Assembly: GCF_014652095.1 (NCBI RefSeq)
Contig: NZ_BMYD01000006.1
Coordinates: forward strand, 1 to 64,000
From: Cognatilysobacter bugurensis
GTDB taxonomy: Bacteria > Pseudomonadota > Gammaproteobacteria > Xanthomonadales > Xanthomonadaceae
DNA: 64,000 bases
Direction of reading: 5' to 3'
Position numbers and translations under genes: made by a program. The notes under the pieces were generated by a model, which was not told where the DNA came from, made no database searches, and saw only the letters and a program-made list of their open reading frames with translations. Positions 28,488 through 37,664 of the stretch are shown here, piece after piece (position 1 is the first letter of the stretch; each line of letters opens with the position of its first letter).

Positions 28488-30859
28488 TCGACGTTCTCCT
28501 GTTGGGGCTGGGGCGCGGGCTCGCGGTCGAAACCGAACCACTCGCGCCAGCCGCCGCCCTCGTCCTCTTCGACCGGGGCGGGCGCCGGGCACGGCGCGTA
28601 GGGGGGCGCGAAGCCGGCGACGAACGGCAAGCGGCGAGCGCCTGCGCAGCCCGGATCAGTGGTGTTGGACGCAAGCGTCCACTGCCAGTCCAGCCCGTCG
28701 TCGCCCACTTCGAGAGGTGCGGTCGGCAGGCGGGAGAACAGCGACGACCACACCCGCATGCCGCCCGTCGCGCCGTACAGGCCCGTCGTTTCGTTCTGGT
28801 CGTTGCCGACCCAGACCACAGCGAGGTGACCGCCGGTCCAACCCGCGAACCAGCTGTCGCGACCGTCGTTGCTCGTGCCGGTCTTGCCGGCCGGCGCAAG
28901 GCGGCCGAGGCCGTCGCCCACGAGCTGTCGCCCGGTGCCGTTGGTGACGGCCTGCTGCAGCCCGATCGTGATCAGGCGCGCGGCGATCGCATCGCCCTCC
29001 TGCGCCGGGGCCGGCGGCTTGTCGTAGCGGTTGAGCGCGCGGCCGTCCGAATCGAGCACGCCGCGCACCGCGTGCAGCGGCTGGATTTCGCCGCCGGACG
29101 CGAGGAACTGATACAGCTGCGCCATCACATAGGGGCTCTGGTCGGTGCCGCCGAGGATCAGCGACGGATGCGGCCTTGCCTCGATGCCGGCCAGCGTGCG
29201 CAGCAATTCGGCGATGCGCGCCGGCCCGACCTCCATCCCCACGCGCACCATCGACTGGTTGTACGACTGCGACAGCGCATCGACGAGCCGGACGCTGCCG
29301 TGGCTGCGCCCGTCCGAGTTGCGCGGCGACCAGGTCTTTCCGTCGCCCAGCTTGACCTGCACGGGCGAGTCATCGAGCCAGGTGGCCAGCGAGTGCTTCT
29401 CGGGCTCGGCGAGCGCGAGCAGGTACACGAACGGCTTGAGCAGCGAACCGACCGGACGCTGCGCTTCGATCGCGCGATTGAACCCATGCGTATCGAAGTC
29501 CTTGCCGCCGACCACCGCGCGCACGCCACCATCGTCGACGTCCGTGACCACGACCGCGGCCTGCAACGGGGCTTTGCGCTTGCCCAGCCCCTTCAGCGTG
29601 CGGGTGACCGCGCCTTCGGCATAGGCCTGCGCGGACGGCGCCATGCTGCTCATCACGCGCAGCCCCGCGCCCGCGATCTCCTCGGCCGAGTAATCGCGCG
29701 CGAGCTGGCGGCGCACGAGGTCGACGAACGCCGGGAAGCGGTTCGCCGCGAGGTTGCCGGGCGATTTCGTCACGCCGAGCGGCGCCGCGAGCGCGCGCTT
29801 GTATTCGGCGTCGTCGATCAGGCCGGTTTCGTGCATCTCGCCGAGCACAAAGTCCCGACGCTCGCGTGCGCGCTCGGGTTCGCGTCGCGGGTCATAGGCG
29901 GACGGACCCTTGACGAGACCGACGAGAATCGCGATCTGCTCGGTCGACAGGTCCTTGAGGTCGCGGCCGAACCAGAACTCCGCGCCAGCCGCGACGCCGT
30001 GGATCGCCTGCGCGCCGCGCTGGCCCAGATAGACCTGATTGAGGTACGCCTCGAGGATCGTGCGCTTATCGAAACGTGCCTCCATCAGCAGCGCGTAGAG
30101 AATCTCGTTGCCCTTGCGCGCGAACGTCTGCTCGCGCCCGATGCCGAGCAGGCCGCTGCGAGCGAGCTGCTGGGTGAGCGTGCTCGCGCCCTGCTTCTTT
30201 TCACCCGACCGCAGATTGACGAACGCGGCGCGGAGCATGCCGCCGAAGTCGACGCCGATGTGGCTGCTGAAGTCGCGATCCTCGACCGCCTGCAGGCCGG
30301 TTACGAGCAGCTCGGGCACTTCGTCGATGCGCACGAGGCGTCGTTCTTCCTGCTTCTGCCCGTACAGGGTCGCGATGCGTGCCGGATCAAGCCGCGCGGC
30401 CTTGAGCGCACTGCGCTTGGCGGCGTCGCGCACCGACGCCACGCGACCGTCGGACAGCACGACTTCGATGCGACGCGGCGCGACGGCTCCATCGACATCG
30501 TGGAAACCGCGGCTCGAGATACGCCAGCGGGCGCCGTTGCGGTCGTACGTGCCCTCACGCTTGCCGTCGCCCTCCCGGTATCCGGCTGCCTCGAGCTCGG
30601 CCTTGAGGGTCGTTGCGTCCATCGGCTCGCCGGGCGCGAGCATCAGCGGCCGGGCGTACACCCGCGTCGGCACCTGCCAGCGCAGCTGGCCGAACCGCTC
30701 GGTGACCTCGTGATTGAGGTAGAGCGTGTACGGGATCAGGAATCCCAGGCCGAGGCCGATCGCGGCCAGCAGCCAGATCGCTATGCGCCGTGCCCATCGG
30801 GCCGCAGGGCCGGCCTCGGCGGACGCATCGGCGTCTTCGTCGTAATCGATTCGAGCCAC
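28484..30859 (-). CDS. mrcB: penicillin-binding protein 1B (bifunctional)
   Basis: MrcB polymerises lipid II and cross-links peptidoglycan. The 791-residue protein has a short cytoplasmic tail, one transmembrane helix (about 25-46), a UB2H-like domain (about 55-140), a GT51 glycosyltransferase with AVEDRDFSSHIGVD, KKQGASTLTQQLARS and EAYLNQVYLGQ, and a transpeptidase with Ser in RPVGSLLKPF (about 470), SYNQS (about 532) and KTGTSND (about 658). All catalytic motifs are intact. The start is GTG, with a short TGAG four nt upstream. It is first in an operon with the lipoprotein and helicase genes. Confidence 0.96.
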   Translation of the reverse strand: MARIDYDEDADASAEAGPAARWARRIAIWLLAAIGLGLGFLIPYTLYLNHEVTERFGQLRWQVPTRVYARPLMLAPGEPMDATTLKAELEAAGYREGDGKREGTYDRNGARWRISSRGFHDVDGAVAPRRIEVVLSDGRVASVRDAAKRSALKAARLDPARIATLYGQKQEERRLVRIDEVPELLVTGLQAVEDRDFSSHIGVDFGGMLRAAFVNLRSGEKKQGASTLTQQLARSGLLGIGREQTFARKGNEILYALLMEARFDKRTILEAYLNQVYLGQRGAQAIHGVAAGAEFWFGRDLKDLSTEQIAILVGLVKGPSAYDPRREPERARERRDFVLGEMHETGLIDDAEYKRALAAPLGVTKSPGNLAANRFPAFVDLVRRQLARDYSAEEIAGAGLRVMSSMAPSAQAYAEGAVTRTLKGLGKRKAPLQAAVVVTDVDDGGVRAVVGGKDFDTHGFNRAIEAQRPVGSLLKPFVYLLALAEPEKHSLATWLDDSPVQVKLGDGKTWSPRNSDGRSHGSVRLVDALSQSYNQSMVRVGMEVGPARIAELLRTLAGIEARPHPSLILGGTDQSPYVMAQLYQFLASGGEIQPLHAVRGVLDSDGRALNRYDKPPAPAQEGDAIAARLITIGLQQAVTNGTGRQLVGDGLGRLAPAGKTGTSNDGRDSWFAGWTGGHLAVVWVGNDQNETTGLYGATGGMRVWSSLFSRLPTAPLEVGDDGLDWQWTLASNTTDPGCAGARRLPFVAGFAPPYAPCPAPAPVEEDEGGGWREWFGFDREPAPQPQQENVE

Positions 30860-30893
30860 GGACTCAGAAAACGAGCAGGACCGGCCTGCGGAA

Positions 30894-30909
30894 CAAGCAG
30901 TCTAGCTTG
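30894..30909 (-). promoter_or_regulatory. -10-like box inside an inverted repeat upstream of mrcB
   Basis: On the minus strand TAGACT is flanked exactly by CAAGC and GCTTG, an inverted repeat with 5-bp arms. The box is about 40 bp before the mrcB start. It may be a -10 element overlapped by an operator; no good -35 is seen. Confidence 0.35.
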
Positions 30910-30965
30910 CCGCCGCCGGCACGGTCGCGGCGCGCGCCGCATGACCCGCTGGACTCATCGCGCGT

Positions 30966-31901
30966 TCACAGAATGCGGGTGCAAGGGCCGCTTCGGCCCC
31001 GCAGGCCGTCCAACAGCCCGCTGACCATCGCCCGAAAGTTGCGACGACGCGGCTGCACGAACAGCGACAGCCTCGCCAGCTTCAGCGCGAGACGCGGCAG
31101 ATCCTGCGCGATCCACACGCGCGGCGTCTGCGGGCGTCCGTACAGCAGCACGCGGTTGCGCATCATGTAGTAGAGGCGCACGGGCGCGTGCACGACGACG
31201 TCGCCAAGCCCCAACGGCAACCGGCGCACGGTGTGCCCGATGCGGTGAGTCATGCGCGCGTCCCCCACCCCGAACAGCCGGTACCCGGACGCACGCGCCC
31301 GGAACGACCACTCGAGATCGACGTTATCGATGAACAAGGCTTCGTCCATGCCGCCGACCGCGTCCAGCACATCGAGTTCGATCAGCGAGCCCGAACTGAT
31401 GAGGAAATCGCACTCGACGCAGCCGCGCTCCGGTGCGGGAATCTTGCGGTTGAGCGGGAAGCCGATGCGCACGAACGGCGCGGGGTGGCCGGTGTGCGCA
31501 TCGATGAACGCCGCGCCGACCGCGCCCACGCGGGCGTCTGCTTTCAGCTGGGCATGTGCGTCCACGAGGCGCGCCACGAGATCGGGCGCGACCACGCTGT
31601 CCTGGTCCATCAGCAACACGAACCGGCAGCCCGCTTGGCGTGCAAGCTGCGCCCCGCGGTTGTACGCCCGGCCGAGTCCATCGTTCGTCGCGCTGCGGAT
31701 CACATCGACGCCATCTGGCAGCGGCGCGGGCAACGCCTGCTGCAAGTGAGCTGGCGGCGACGCGTTGTCGATGATGAAGACACGGTGCGCCTGCGGCGCG
31801 ATGCGCGCGATCACCTCGGGCAGCTCGGCGGGGTCAGGGTGATAGGTGACGATGACCGCGCAGGTAGCGCGCTTCGGATCGGCTTCGACAAACGCCCCCA
31901 T
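30966..31901 (-). CDS. GT2 glycosyltransferase, rhamnosyltransferase type
   Basis: The 311-residue protein begins CAVIVTYHPDPAELPEVI, typical of dTDP-rhamnosyltransferases of the RfbN/RhlC kind. The GT-A motifs are the acceptor-domain VFIIDNAS, DGLGRAYNRGA, the metal-binding DQD in LLMDQDSVV, and the later FIDNVDLEWSFRA. The ATG overlaps the stop of the upstream glycosyltransferase by 1 nt (TGATG). It is the last gene of a run that includes an epimerase-like protein and another GT2 enzyme, so it likely acts in O-antigen or another surface glycan. The sugar is inferred from family only. Confidence 0.88.
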   Translation of the reverse strand: MGAFVEADPKRATCAVIVTYHPDPAELPEVIARIAPQAHRVFIIDNASPPAHLQQALPAPLPDGVDVIRSATNDGLGRAYNRGAQLARQAGCRFVLLMDQDSVVAPDLVARLVDAHAQLKADARVGAVGAAFIDAHTGHPAPFVRIGFPLNRKIPAPERGCVECDFLISSGSLIELDVLDAVGGMDEALFIDNVDLEWSFRARASGYRLFGVGDARMTHRIGHTVRRLPLGLGDVVVHAPVRLYYMMRNRVLLYGRPQTPRVWIAQDLPRLALKLARLSLFVQPRRRNFRAMVSGLLDGLRGRSGPCTRIL

Positions 31902-32896
31902 CAGCCTAGACCCGCAAGGTCGGCGACGGCCGATCGCAGACCAAACGAGTGCCGGCCATACCCCCCACGCGCCCACTCCTTTGCGACTCGACCGATGCGT
32001 GCGAATGTCCTAACGGGGAGATGGGCACGCACCCGTGCATGGCACAACCGATCGCGCAGCGCGTCCCTCTGTGCGTCGCTCGCAATGAACTGGCCGACGT
32101 CGAGACGTTCAAGCAGGACTTCCAGCCGCGCCTCGATCCGCTGCATCAGTGCACGACGTGAAGCGCCGCTCGCGAAACGCTCGCGACCGCTGCGCTTCGC
32201 GGCCCCCAGCTGGTTCCCGCCGTGTTGCCTGTAGTCGATCCACGCCTCTTCGAGGCAATCGATCCGCCCGCTCAGCGCGCAGGTGATTGCGAGCCATTCG
32301 TCGTGCACCCAATGGGCGGGGAAAGGCGCGGCGCGCCGCGCCGCGTCCCGTCGAACCGCCGCAGTTGCGCCGGTTACGACGCTGTGGCGCAACACCACGT
32401 CGAAGCCGCGACCGGCATGCAGCGCCGCGCGGTCAGACTCGGACAGTTCGAGCGCCGAGAACAGTCCGTACCCCAACGGCTCCCCGGCTGCGTCGACCAG
32501 GCGCGCATCGGTGTGCAAGAGGTCCAGGTCGGGCCGACAGGCGAACTCGCGGACCATGCGCTCGACCTTCCCTGCGTGCCAGATATCGTCCTGGTCGCAT
32601 AGGAACAGAATGTCTTCATCGGCCAGGCTGAGTGCGTGATCGAAGTTCGCGACATAGCCGAGGTTGCGCGCGTTGCATTCGAGCGTCAGGCGCATCCCCG
32701 GCGGGCGCTGGGTGCACAGCTGTTCGACGAGCGCGTACGTGTCGTCGGTCGATGCGTCGTCGACGATGACGAGATGGTCCGGCTGCCGCGTCTGCGCGAA
32801 CAGGCTCTCAAGCTGCTCGGCGACGAACTGCGCTCCGTTGTAGGTGCACATCACGACGGCCACCGACAGCCCGCTCTCGTTCGATGCGCCGCTCAT
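31901..32896 (-). CDS. GT2 glycosyltransferase
   Basis: The 331-residue protein is a GT-A fold enzyme with VAVVMCTYNGAQFVAEQLES, the nucleotide-binding LVIVDDASTDDT, RNLGYVANFDHAL and the metal-binding DQDD in LFLCDQDDIW. The C-terminal half (HWVHDEWLAITCAL, WIDYRQHGGNQLGA) is typical of rhamnosyl- or alpha-glycosyltransferases of polysaccharide loci. Its ATG overlaps the stop of the epimerase-like gene by 4 nt (ATGA) and its stop overlaps the next start, so the three genes are translationally coupled. Confidence 0.9.
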   Translation of the reverse strand: MSGASNESGLSVAVVMCTYNGAQFVAEQLESLFAQTRQPDHLVIVDDASTDDTYALVEQLCTQRPPGMRLTLECNARNLGYVANFDHALSLADEDILFLCDQDDIWHAGKVERMVREFACRPDLDLLHTDARLVDAAGEPLGYGLFSALELSESDRAALHAGRGFDVVLRHSVVTGATAAVRRDAARRAAPFPAHWVHDEWLAITCALSGRIDCLEEAWIDYRQHGGNQLGAAKRSGRERFASGASRRALMQRIEARLEVLLERLDVGQFIASDAQRDALRDRLCHARVRAHLPVRTFARIGRVAKEWARGGYGRHSFGLRSAVADLAGLG

Positions 32897-33768
32897 GGCG
32901 TGTCCAACCCCCATGCGGAGGCAGTCGGTCGGAACGGACGCGGGTGCACGTCGAGCCGCTGCCGCAGTTCGGTGTTGTCGGCGACAAGATCGGCCGTGAG
33001 GCGCGACACGGGGCCGCGTAACGCGCCGTGCAGCTGCGAAAGCGGCTTCAACGGCGCCACCGGCAACGGGATCGGCAGCGCAGCCACCGGCAAGCTCGCC
33101 CGAACCCGTCGGAACATCTCGCCCGCCGTGATGCGTTCGCCCCCGCCGAGTGGGAAGGTGACGCCGACGGCAGCGTCGCGCTCGAGCGCGCGCAGCGCAG
33201 CCTGGGCGACGTCCTGCGCGTGGACGGGCTGGCGGAGCCCGGGCGCATCCGGGTAGGCGAACAGGCGCGTGCGCATCGCGCGGCGTGCGATGGGCGTGAG
33301 GCTGCGGTCGAGGCCGACGCCGTAGATCAACGTGGGCCGCAGGATCGTCCACGCGATTCCACGGCGATTGCAGACGTCGATGAGGCGTTGTTCGCCGTCG
33401 CGCAGCCGCTGCGAAATCGCGCGCTCGGACGCCACGATCGACTCGCGTTTGCTCTCGGCGCTCATCGAGCTCGTAGCCACCACCCGCGGCGACGGCCCGA
33501 GCGGAGCGGTGTCCAGCCACGCGGCGAATGCATCGATCGGGCCGAAACTGACTGCCGCCCGCAGCGGCGACTCAATCGCAGGGGCCGCGGGCAGCGCGCC
33601 CTGCAGCCAGCACACATGCCCGCGCGCGACGCCGGGCCGTCGGCGGCTGAGTGCCAGGACGGGCGTGCGCTCGCCGTTGCGCGGGTCATTCGCCAACGTG
33701 TGCCCATCGAGCATCGGCAGCAGGAAATGGCCGATCTGACTCGTCGCGCCGGTCACCAAGAAAGTCAT
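32893..33768 (-). CDS. NAD(P)-dependent epimerase/dehydratase-like protein
   Basis: This 291-residue extended-SDR protein begins with the Rossmann motif LVTGATSQIGHFLLP. It keeps ATSSMSAESK at the strand before the active site and ILRPTLIYGVG further on. The usual YxxxK catalytic pair should lie between these, but the segment reads SERAISQRLRDGEQRL with no Tyr, so classic epimerase or dehydratase chemistry is doubtful. It is coupled to the two glycosyltransferases, which suggests a role in nucleotide-sugar handling or reduction of a glycan intermediate. The substrate is unknown. Confidence 0.85.
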   Translation of the reverse strand: MTFLVTGATSQIGHFLLPMLDGHTLANDPRNGERTPVLALSRRRPGVARGHVCWLQGALPAAPAIESPLRAAVSFGPIDAFAAWLDTAPLGPSPRVVATSSMSAESKRESIVASERAISQRLRDGEQRLIDVCNRRGIAWTILRPTLIYGVGLDRSLTPIARRAMRTRLFAYPDAPGLRQPVHAQDVAQAALRALERDAAVGVTFPLGGGERITAGEMFRRVRASLPVAALPIPLPVAPLKPLSQLHGALRGPVSRLTADLVADNTELRQRLDVHPRPFRPTASAWGLDTP

Positions 33769-33826
33769 GCACGCACAGCGCAGGAAAGCCGGCGCGGATT
33801 ATAGGCGCGGCCAGACACCGCCCGAC

Positions 33827-35389
33827 TTAGCGGGTGGCCTCGAGTGCGCCGAGTCGCGCCTGCAACTCCTGCGCTCCGTCCGGCTGGGGGTCCAATTCGC
33901 GCGCCGCATGCAGCGCGCGCTCTGCGCGTTGCGGCTCCCCGGCGCCGAGGCGCTCGTGGCCGTATGCGACCCATCGCGCCGCGAGCCGCCTTTGCGCGCT
34001 GTCGACACTCGCGCTGTCGCCTTCGAGCGCCCGCCAAGCGTCGAGGCACTGCCGCGCGCGCGCGAGTCGGTTCTCGCGCAGCTCGTTTTCGAAACAGGTT
34101 CGCGCCGACGGCACCAACCGCGCGGTCGCGTCGTGCACGCGTGGATCATTGGGTGCGATTTCGCGCGCGGCGCGCAGGCGGTCGTAAGCGCTGTCGCCAG
34201 GCGGGCTGATCAAATCGCCCGCGGCCTCGGCCTGCGCCGCCGCCCGCAACAGCGCGCCGACGCGCTCGCGCTCCTGCGGGCCGGGCGCGCGCTCACGCAA
34301 TCGCTTGCGACTTTCGCGAGCGCCTTGCAGACGCGCAGTCGCCGCGGCCACCGCGTCCGCGTCGGGTGCGATCTCCGCCGCACGCTGCAGTGCGGCCTCG
34401 GCAGGCTTGAACTGGAAGTCGGCCGCGAGCCGCTCGCTGCGCCGGGCGTACGCGGTTGCGACCTCCGTGCGGCCCGCAAGCGCAGCTGGATCGTGAGGCC
34501 GCACGGCGAGCACGGCGTCGAACTCACGCAGCGCGCGCTCGAGACGTTGTCGCCCGAGCGCAGTCCGCGCGCGTGCCCGATGGCGATCAAGCCGGCCTTC
34601 GAGATCGGCAATCGCCGGAGGCAGATCCGCATGGCCGTCATCGACACCGCGCACCCGCTCGATCAGCCGCGCGGCGTCGCCGAGCCGCTGCTCGTCGAGC
34701 GCCATACGAGCGTGCTGCATGAGGTCGGCAAGCGTGTCCTCCCGCCCCTCGAGCGCGATGGTGTTCCCAGGCTCGAGCCCGAGCACGCGTCGATACAGCT
34801 CGAGCGCGCTGTCGTCGCCGCCGTCGAGGCGGCCGTCGGCACGCGCTTGGGCAGCCTCGCGCAGCATCTCGTCGATACCAGCGACCGCAGCCTCGCGCAC
34901 GCGCAGCTCGTCGGCCACCTGCTGAACCCTGGCACGCGGAACACCAAGCTCACGCGCGAGCGCCAGCGATCGATGCGCATCGGCGAACCGGTGCGCCTCC
35001 AATGCGCGGCGCGCTTGCATGAGTGCCGCGTCGCCCACGCGGGCGAGGTCGCGGCGTAGCTCCACGCGGTCCGGGTCGAGGGCGAGTGCGGCTTCGTAAA
35101 GCTCACGCGCGCCGCGTCCGTCGGTCGCGGTCAGCCGACCCTTGGCGAGCGCGGCCCGCCCTGCGTCACGCAGCTGCTGGATGCGGGTGTCAGGCCACAA
35201 CCACTCGGCGATCGGCTCGCGGAACGCCAGCAGCGCAGCAATGAATGTCGCAACCAAGATAATGAGCGCGCCCCGCGCGGCCGGCCCAAGCGTCCGCAGG
35301 CGCTCCCAAGGCCGCACTCGGGCACCCGCGCGCCCGCCTTCATCAGGCGCGCGCGCTAGATCCTCCTGCGGTTCAGGCGTGTGCTGCAT
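33827..35389 (-). CDS. membrane-anchored TPR-like protein of unknown function
   Basis: The 520-residue protein has a charged N-terminus, one transmembrane helix (about 39-56, ALIILVATFIAALLAF) and a long periplasmic helical region built of about ten TPR-like repeats (for example ARELYEAALALDPDRVELRR and ALRRFDAVLAVRPHDPAALA-like units). No catalytic motif is seen. It is encoded 38 nt after relA and 58 nt before the epimerase-like gene. Such proteins usually act as scaffolds; I do not recognise a specific family. Confidence 0.8.
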   Translation of the reverse strand: MQHTPEPQEDLARAPDEGGRAGARVRPWERLRTLGPAARGALIILVATFIAALLAFREPIAEWLWPDTRIQQLRDAGRAALAKGRLTATDGRGARELYEAALALDPDRVELRRDLARVGDAALMQARRALEAHRFADAHRSLALARELGVPRARVQQVADELRVREAAVAGIDEMLREAAQARADGRLDGGDDSALELYRRVLGLEPGNTIALEGREDTLADLMQHARMALDEQRLGDAARLIERVRGVDDGHADLPPAIADLEGRLDRHRARARTALGRQRLERALREFDAVLAVRPHDPAALAGRTEVATAYARRSERLAADFQFKPAEAALQRAAEIAPDADAVAAATARLQGARESRKRLRERAPGPQERERVGALLRAAAQAEAAGDLISPPGDSAYDRLRAAREIAPNDPRVHDATARLVPSARTCFENELRENRLARARQCLDAWRALEGDSASVDSAQRRLAARWVAYGHERLGAGEPQRAERALHAARELDPQPDGAQELQARLGALEATR

Positions 35390-35427
35390 CACGGCTGCAG
35401 GATACCCCTCGCGTCGGCGCCGCGGCC

Positions 35428-37599
35428 TCAACTGCGCTGAACACGCTCCACACCGGCCAGCGCGCCGAGCTTGCCTAGTGCAGTTGAGAGCTGGCCAAAG
35501 TCACGCACGCGGAGGCGGATCATCAGCTTTACCCGTGCGCCGTGGCGCTCGTGCGCGGTCTGCAGGCTCGACACATGCGCGTCGCATTGCGCGATCGCAT
35601 TCGTCACGTCCTTGAGCAGCCACTTCCGGTCGATCGCCAGGAGTTCGACATCAACCTCGTGCTCACGCCCCCGCCGGCCCCACTCGACCGGCAGGATGCG
35701 CTGCGGCTGGGCGCTCGCCAGCCTCGAGAGCGCCCCGCAGTCGGGCCGGTGCACGGTTACACCTCGGCCACGCGTGAGGTAACCAACGATCGGTTCGCCG
35801 GGCAGCGGTTGGCAGCAACGCGCAAGCTGCACTAGAAGATTGCCGACGCCTTCGACCGTGAAGTCTTCAGCGCGCGCAGGCATCCGCGCCGGAAGAGGCG
35901 TTGGCGCCTCGTCGACCACATCCTGTCCCGCACGCTCGTGCTCGAGCAACACTCGCGCGATCTGGTGCGGCCCGAGATCGCCCAGCGCGACGTGGACGTG
36001 CAGCTCCGCGTCGCTCGCGAGATGGAACCGCTCGCGCGCCGGCGCGAGATCCGCGCCGAGCAGACCCAGCCGACGCAGTTCCTTGTCGAGCATCTCGCGT
36101 CCGGCCCGCTCGTTGCGGGCGCGGTCGAGTTTGTGGAAGTACGTGCGCACCTTCTCGCGCGAGCGACTGCTCGCGAGGAAACCGTTCGCCGCGACGAGCC
36201 AGTCGCGGCGCGGCGTGCCGGTCTTCGCGGTCATGATCTCGACGCGGTCGCCGCTGCGCAGCTTGTGGTCGAGCGGCACGATCCGCCCGTCCACTTTCGC
36301 GCCGCGGCAGCGATGTCCCACTTCGGTGTGCACGTGGTACGCGAAATCGAGCGGCGTCGCACCGCGTGGCAGGTCGACGACCTCGCCCTTCGGTGTCAGC
36401 ACGTACACCCGGTCCTCGGCGAGCTCGGTATCGAACTCGCCCGCGAGCGCACCGTCGCCGTCGCGCTCGCCTTGGGCTTCGAGCAGGCGGCGCATCCACG
36501 CGATCTTGCGATCGAACGCGGCGTCGGCCGCGTGGCTGCCGCCTTCCTTGTATTTCCAGTGCGCGGCGACGCCGAGTTCGGCCTGCCGATGCATCTCCTT
36601 CGTGCGGATCTGCACCTCGAGCGTCTTGCCCTCCGGGCCGATCACCGCCGTGTGCAGCGAGCGATAGTCGTTGCGCTTGGGGCGCGCGATGTAGTCGTCG
36701 AACTCGCTCGGGATCGGCGTCCAGGTCGCGTGCACGACGCCGAGCGCCGCGTAACAGGCGCCGAGATCATCGACCAGCACGCGCACGGCGCGAAGGTCGT
36801 AGAGCTCGCTGATCGGCGCGCCCTTGCGCTGCATCTTCTTCCAGATGCTGTAGATGTGCTTGGGCCGACCGACCACATCGGCCTCGATCTCCTGCCCGCG
36901 CAGTGCCTCGCGCAACGTGGCCGTGACCTGCTCGATGTACCGCTCGCGCGCGACACGCTTCTCGTCGAGCAGCCGTGCGATCTGCTGGTACGTCGCCGGC
37001 TCGGTGAACCGGAACGCGAGGTCCTCGAGTTCCCACTTGAGCTGCCAGATGCCGAGCCGGTTCGCGAGCGGCGCGTGGATGTCGCGCGTGAGGGCGGCCA
37101 GCGCGCGGCGGTCCCCGTCGGGCAGCGAAGCCGCCCGGCGCAATCGCGCGAGCTGCTCCGCGAGCAGGATCGGCACGACGCGCAGGTCGCGCACGATCGC
37201 AAGCAACAGCCGTCGCAAGCCTTCACCCCGCGAGGCGCCGCCCTGCTCGCGATGCAGCGACCACACCTGAGACGCCGCGCTCAAACCGTCCATGAGCGTG
37301 GCGACGCCCGGCGCCTCCTGATCGAACCCGGGCCCGATGCCCTCATGCAGCCCCGGCCAGGCGTGCAGGATCGCCGCCATGATCGAATCAGTGTCGGCAT
37401 CGAGCCGACCCAGCGCATCGAGCGTGTCGCCGAGGCGCTCCGGAGTCGACGCGTCGTCCATGCGCGCCTGGGCCGCCACTTGGGCAAGCCGCTCGCGCAT
37501 TGCCGGCGGCAGGGCAGCCGCGGCCGGCTCGGCAAGCAGCGCCGTGACCGCAGCCTCGGGCGTTCGGGACTCGGGACGGGCGGCGAAAGGAGCGTTCAT
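35428..37599 (-). CDS. relA: GTP pyrophosphokinase RelA
   Basis: RelA makes (p)ppGpp on starved ribosomes. The 723-residue protein shows a degenerate hydrolase domain (the usual HD pair reads HA in AILHAWPGL), a synthetase domain with YDLRAVRVLVDDLGACYAAL, EFDDYIARPKRNDYRSLHT and EVQIRTKEMHRQAELG, a TGS domain (RVYVLTPKGEVVDLPRGATP), the conserved Cys-Cys of the zinc-finger-like region (LARCCQPLPG) and a C-terminal ACT domain. The EFDD motif is the RelA rather than the SpoT version, so the enzyme should only synthesise. It heads a minus-strand run into the TPR and glycosyltransferase genes. Confidence 0.96.
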   Translation of the reverse strand: MNAPFAARPESRTPEAAVTALLAEPAAAALPPAMRERLAQVAAQARMDDASTPERLGDTLDALGRLDADTDSIMAAILHAWPGLHEGIGPGFDQEAPGVATLMDGLSAASQVWSLHREQGGASRGEGLRRLLLAIVRDLRVVPILLAEQLARLRRAASLPDGDRRALAALTRDIHAPLANRLGIWQLKWELEDLAFRFTEPATYQQIARLLDEKRVARERYIEQVTATLREALRGQEIEADVVGRPKHIYSIWKKMQRKGAPISELYDLRAVRVLVDDLGACYAALGVVHATWTPIPSEFDDYIARPKRNDYRSLHTAVIGPEGKTLEVQIRTKEMHRQAELGVAAHWKYKEGGSHAADAAFDRKIAWMRRLLEAQGERDGDGALAGEFDTELAEDRVYVLTPKGEVVDLPRGATPLDFAYHVHTEVGHRCRGAKVDGRIVPLDHKLRSGDRVEIMTAKTGTPRRDWLVAANGFLASSRSREKVRTYFHKLDRARNERAGREMLDKELRRLGLLGADLAPARERFHLASDAELHVHVALGDLGPHQIARVLLEHERAGQDVVDEAPTPLPARMPARAEDFTVEGVGNLLVQLARCCQPLPGEPIVGYLTRGRGVTVHRPDCGALSRLASAQPQRILPVEWGRRGREHEVDVELLAIDRKWLLKDVTNAIAQCDAHVSSLQTAHERHGARVKLMIRLRVRDFGQLSTALGKLGALAGVERVQRS

Positions 37600-37628
37600 G
37601 GCGTCGCGGAACGCGTTGGCGGGGTGTT

Positions 37629-37635
37629 TACACTA
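37629..37635. promoter_or_regulatory. overlapping -10-like boxes between relA and a secreted-protein gene
   Basis: The plus strand reads TACACT (37629-37634) and the minus strand TAGTGT (37630-37635). Each lies 25-30 bp before a start codon, which would suit divergent promoters sharing the same DNA. No clear -35 boxes are seen. Confidence 0.3.
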
Positions 37636-37664
37636 GCCGTCCCGTGATTCAGGAGATACCGCCG

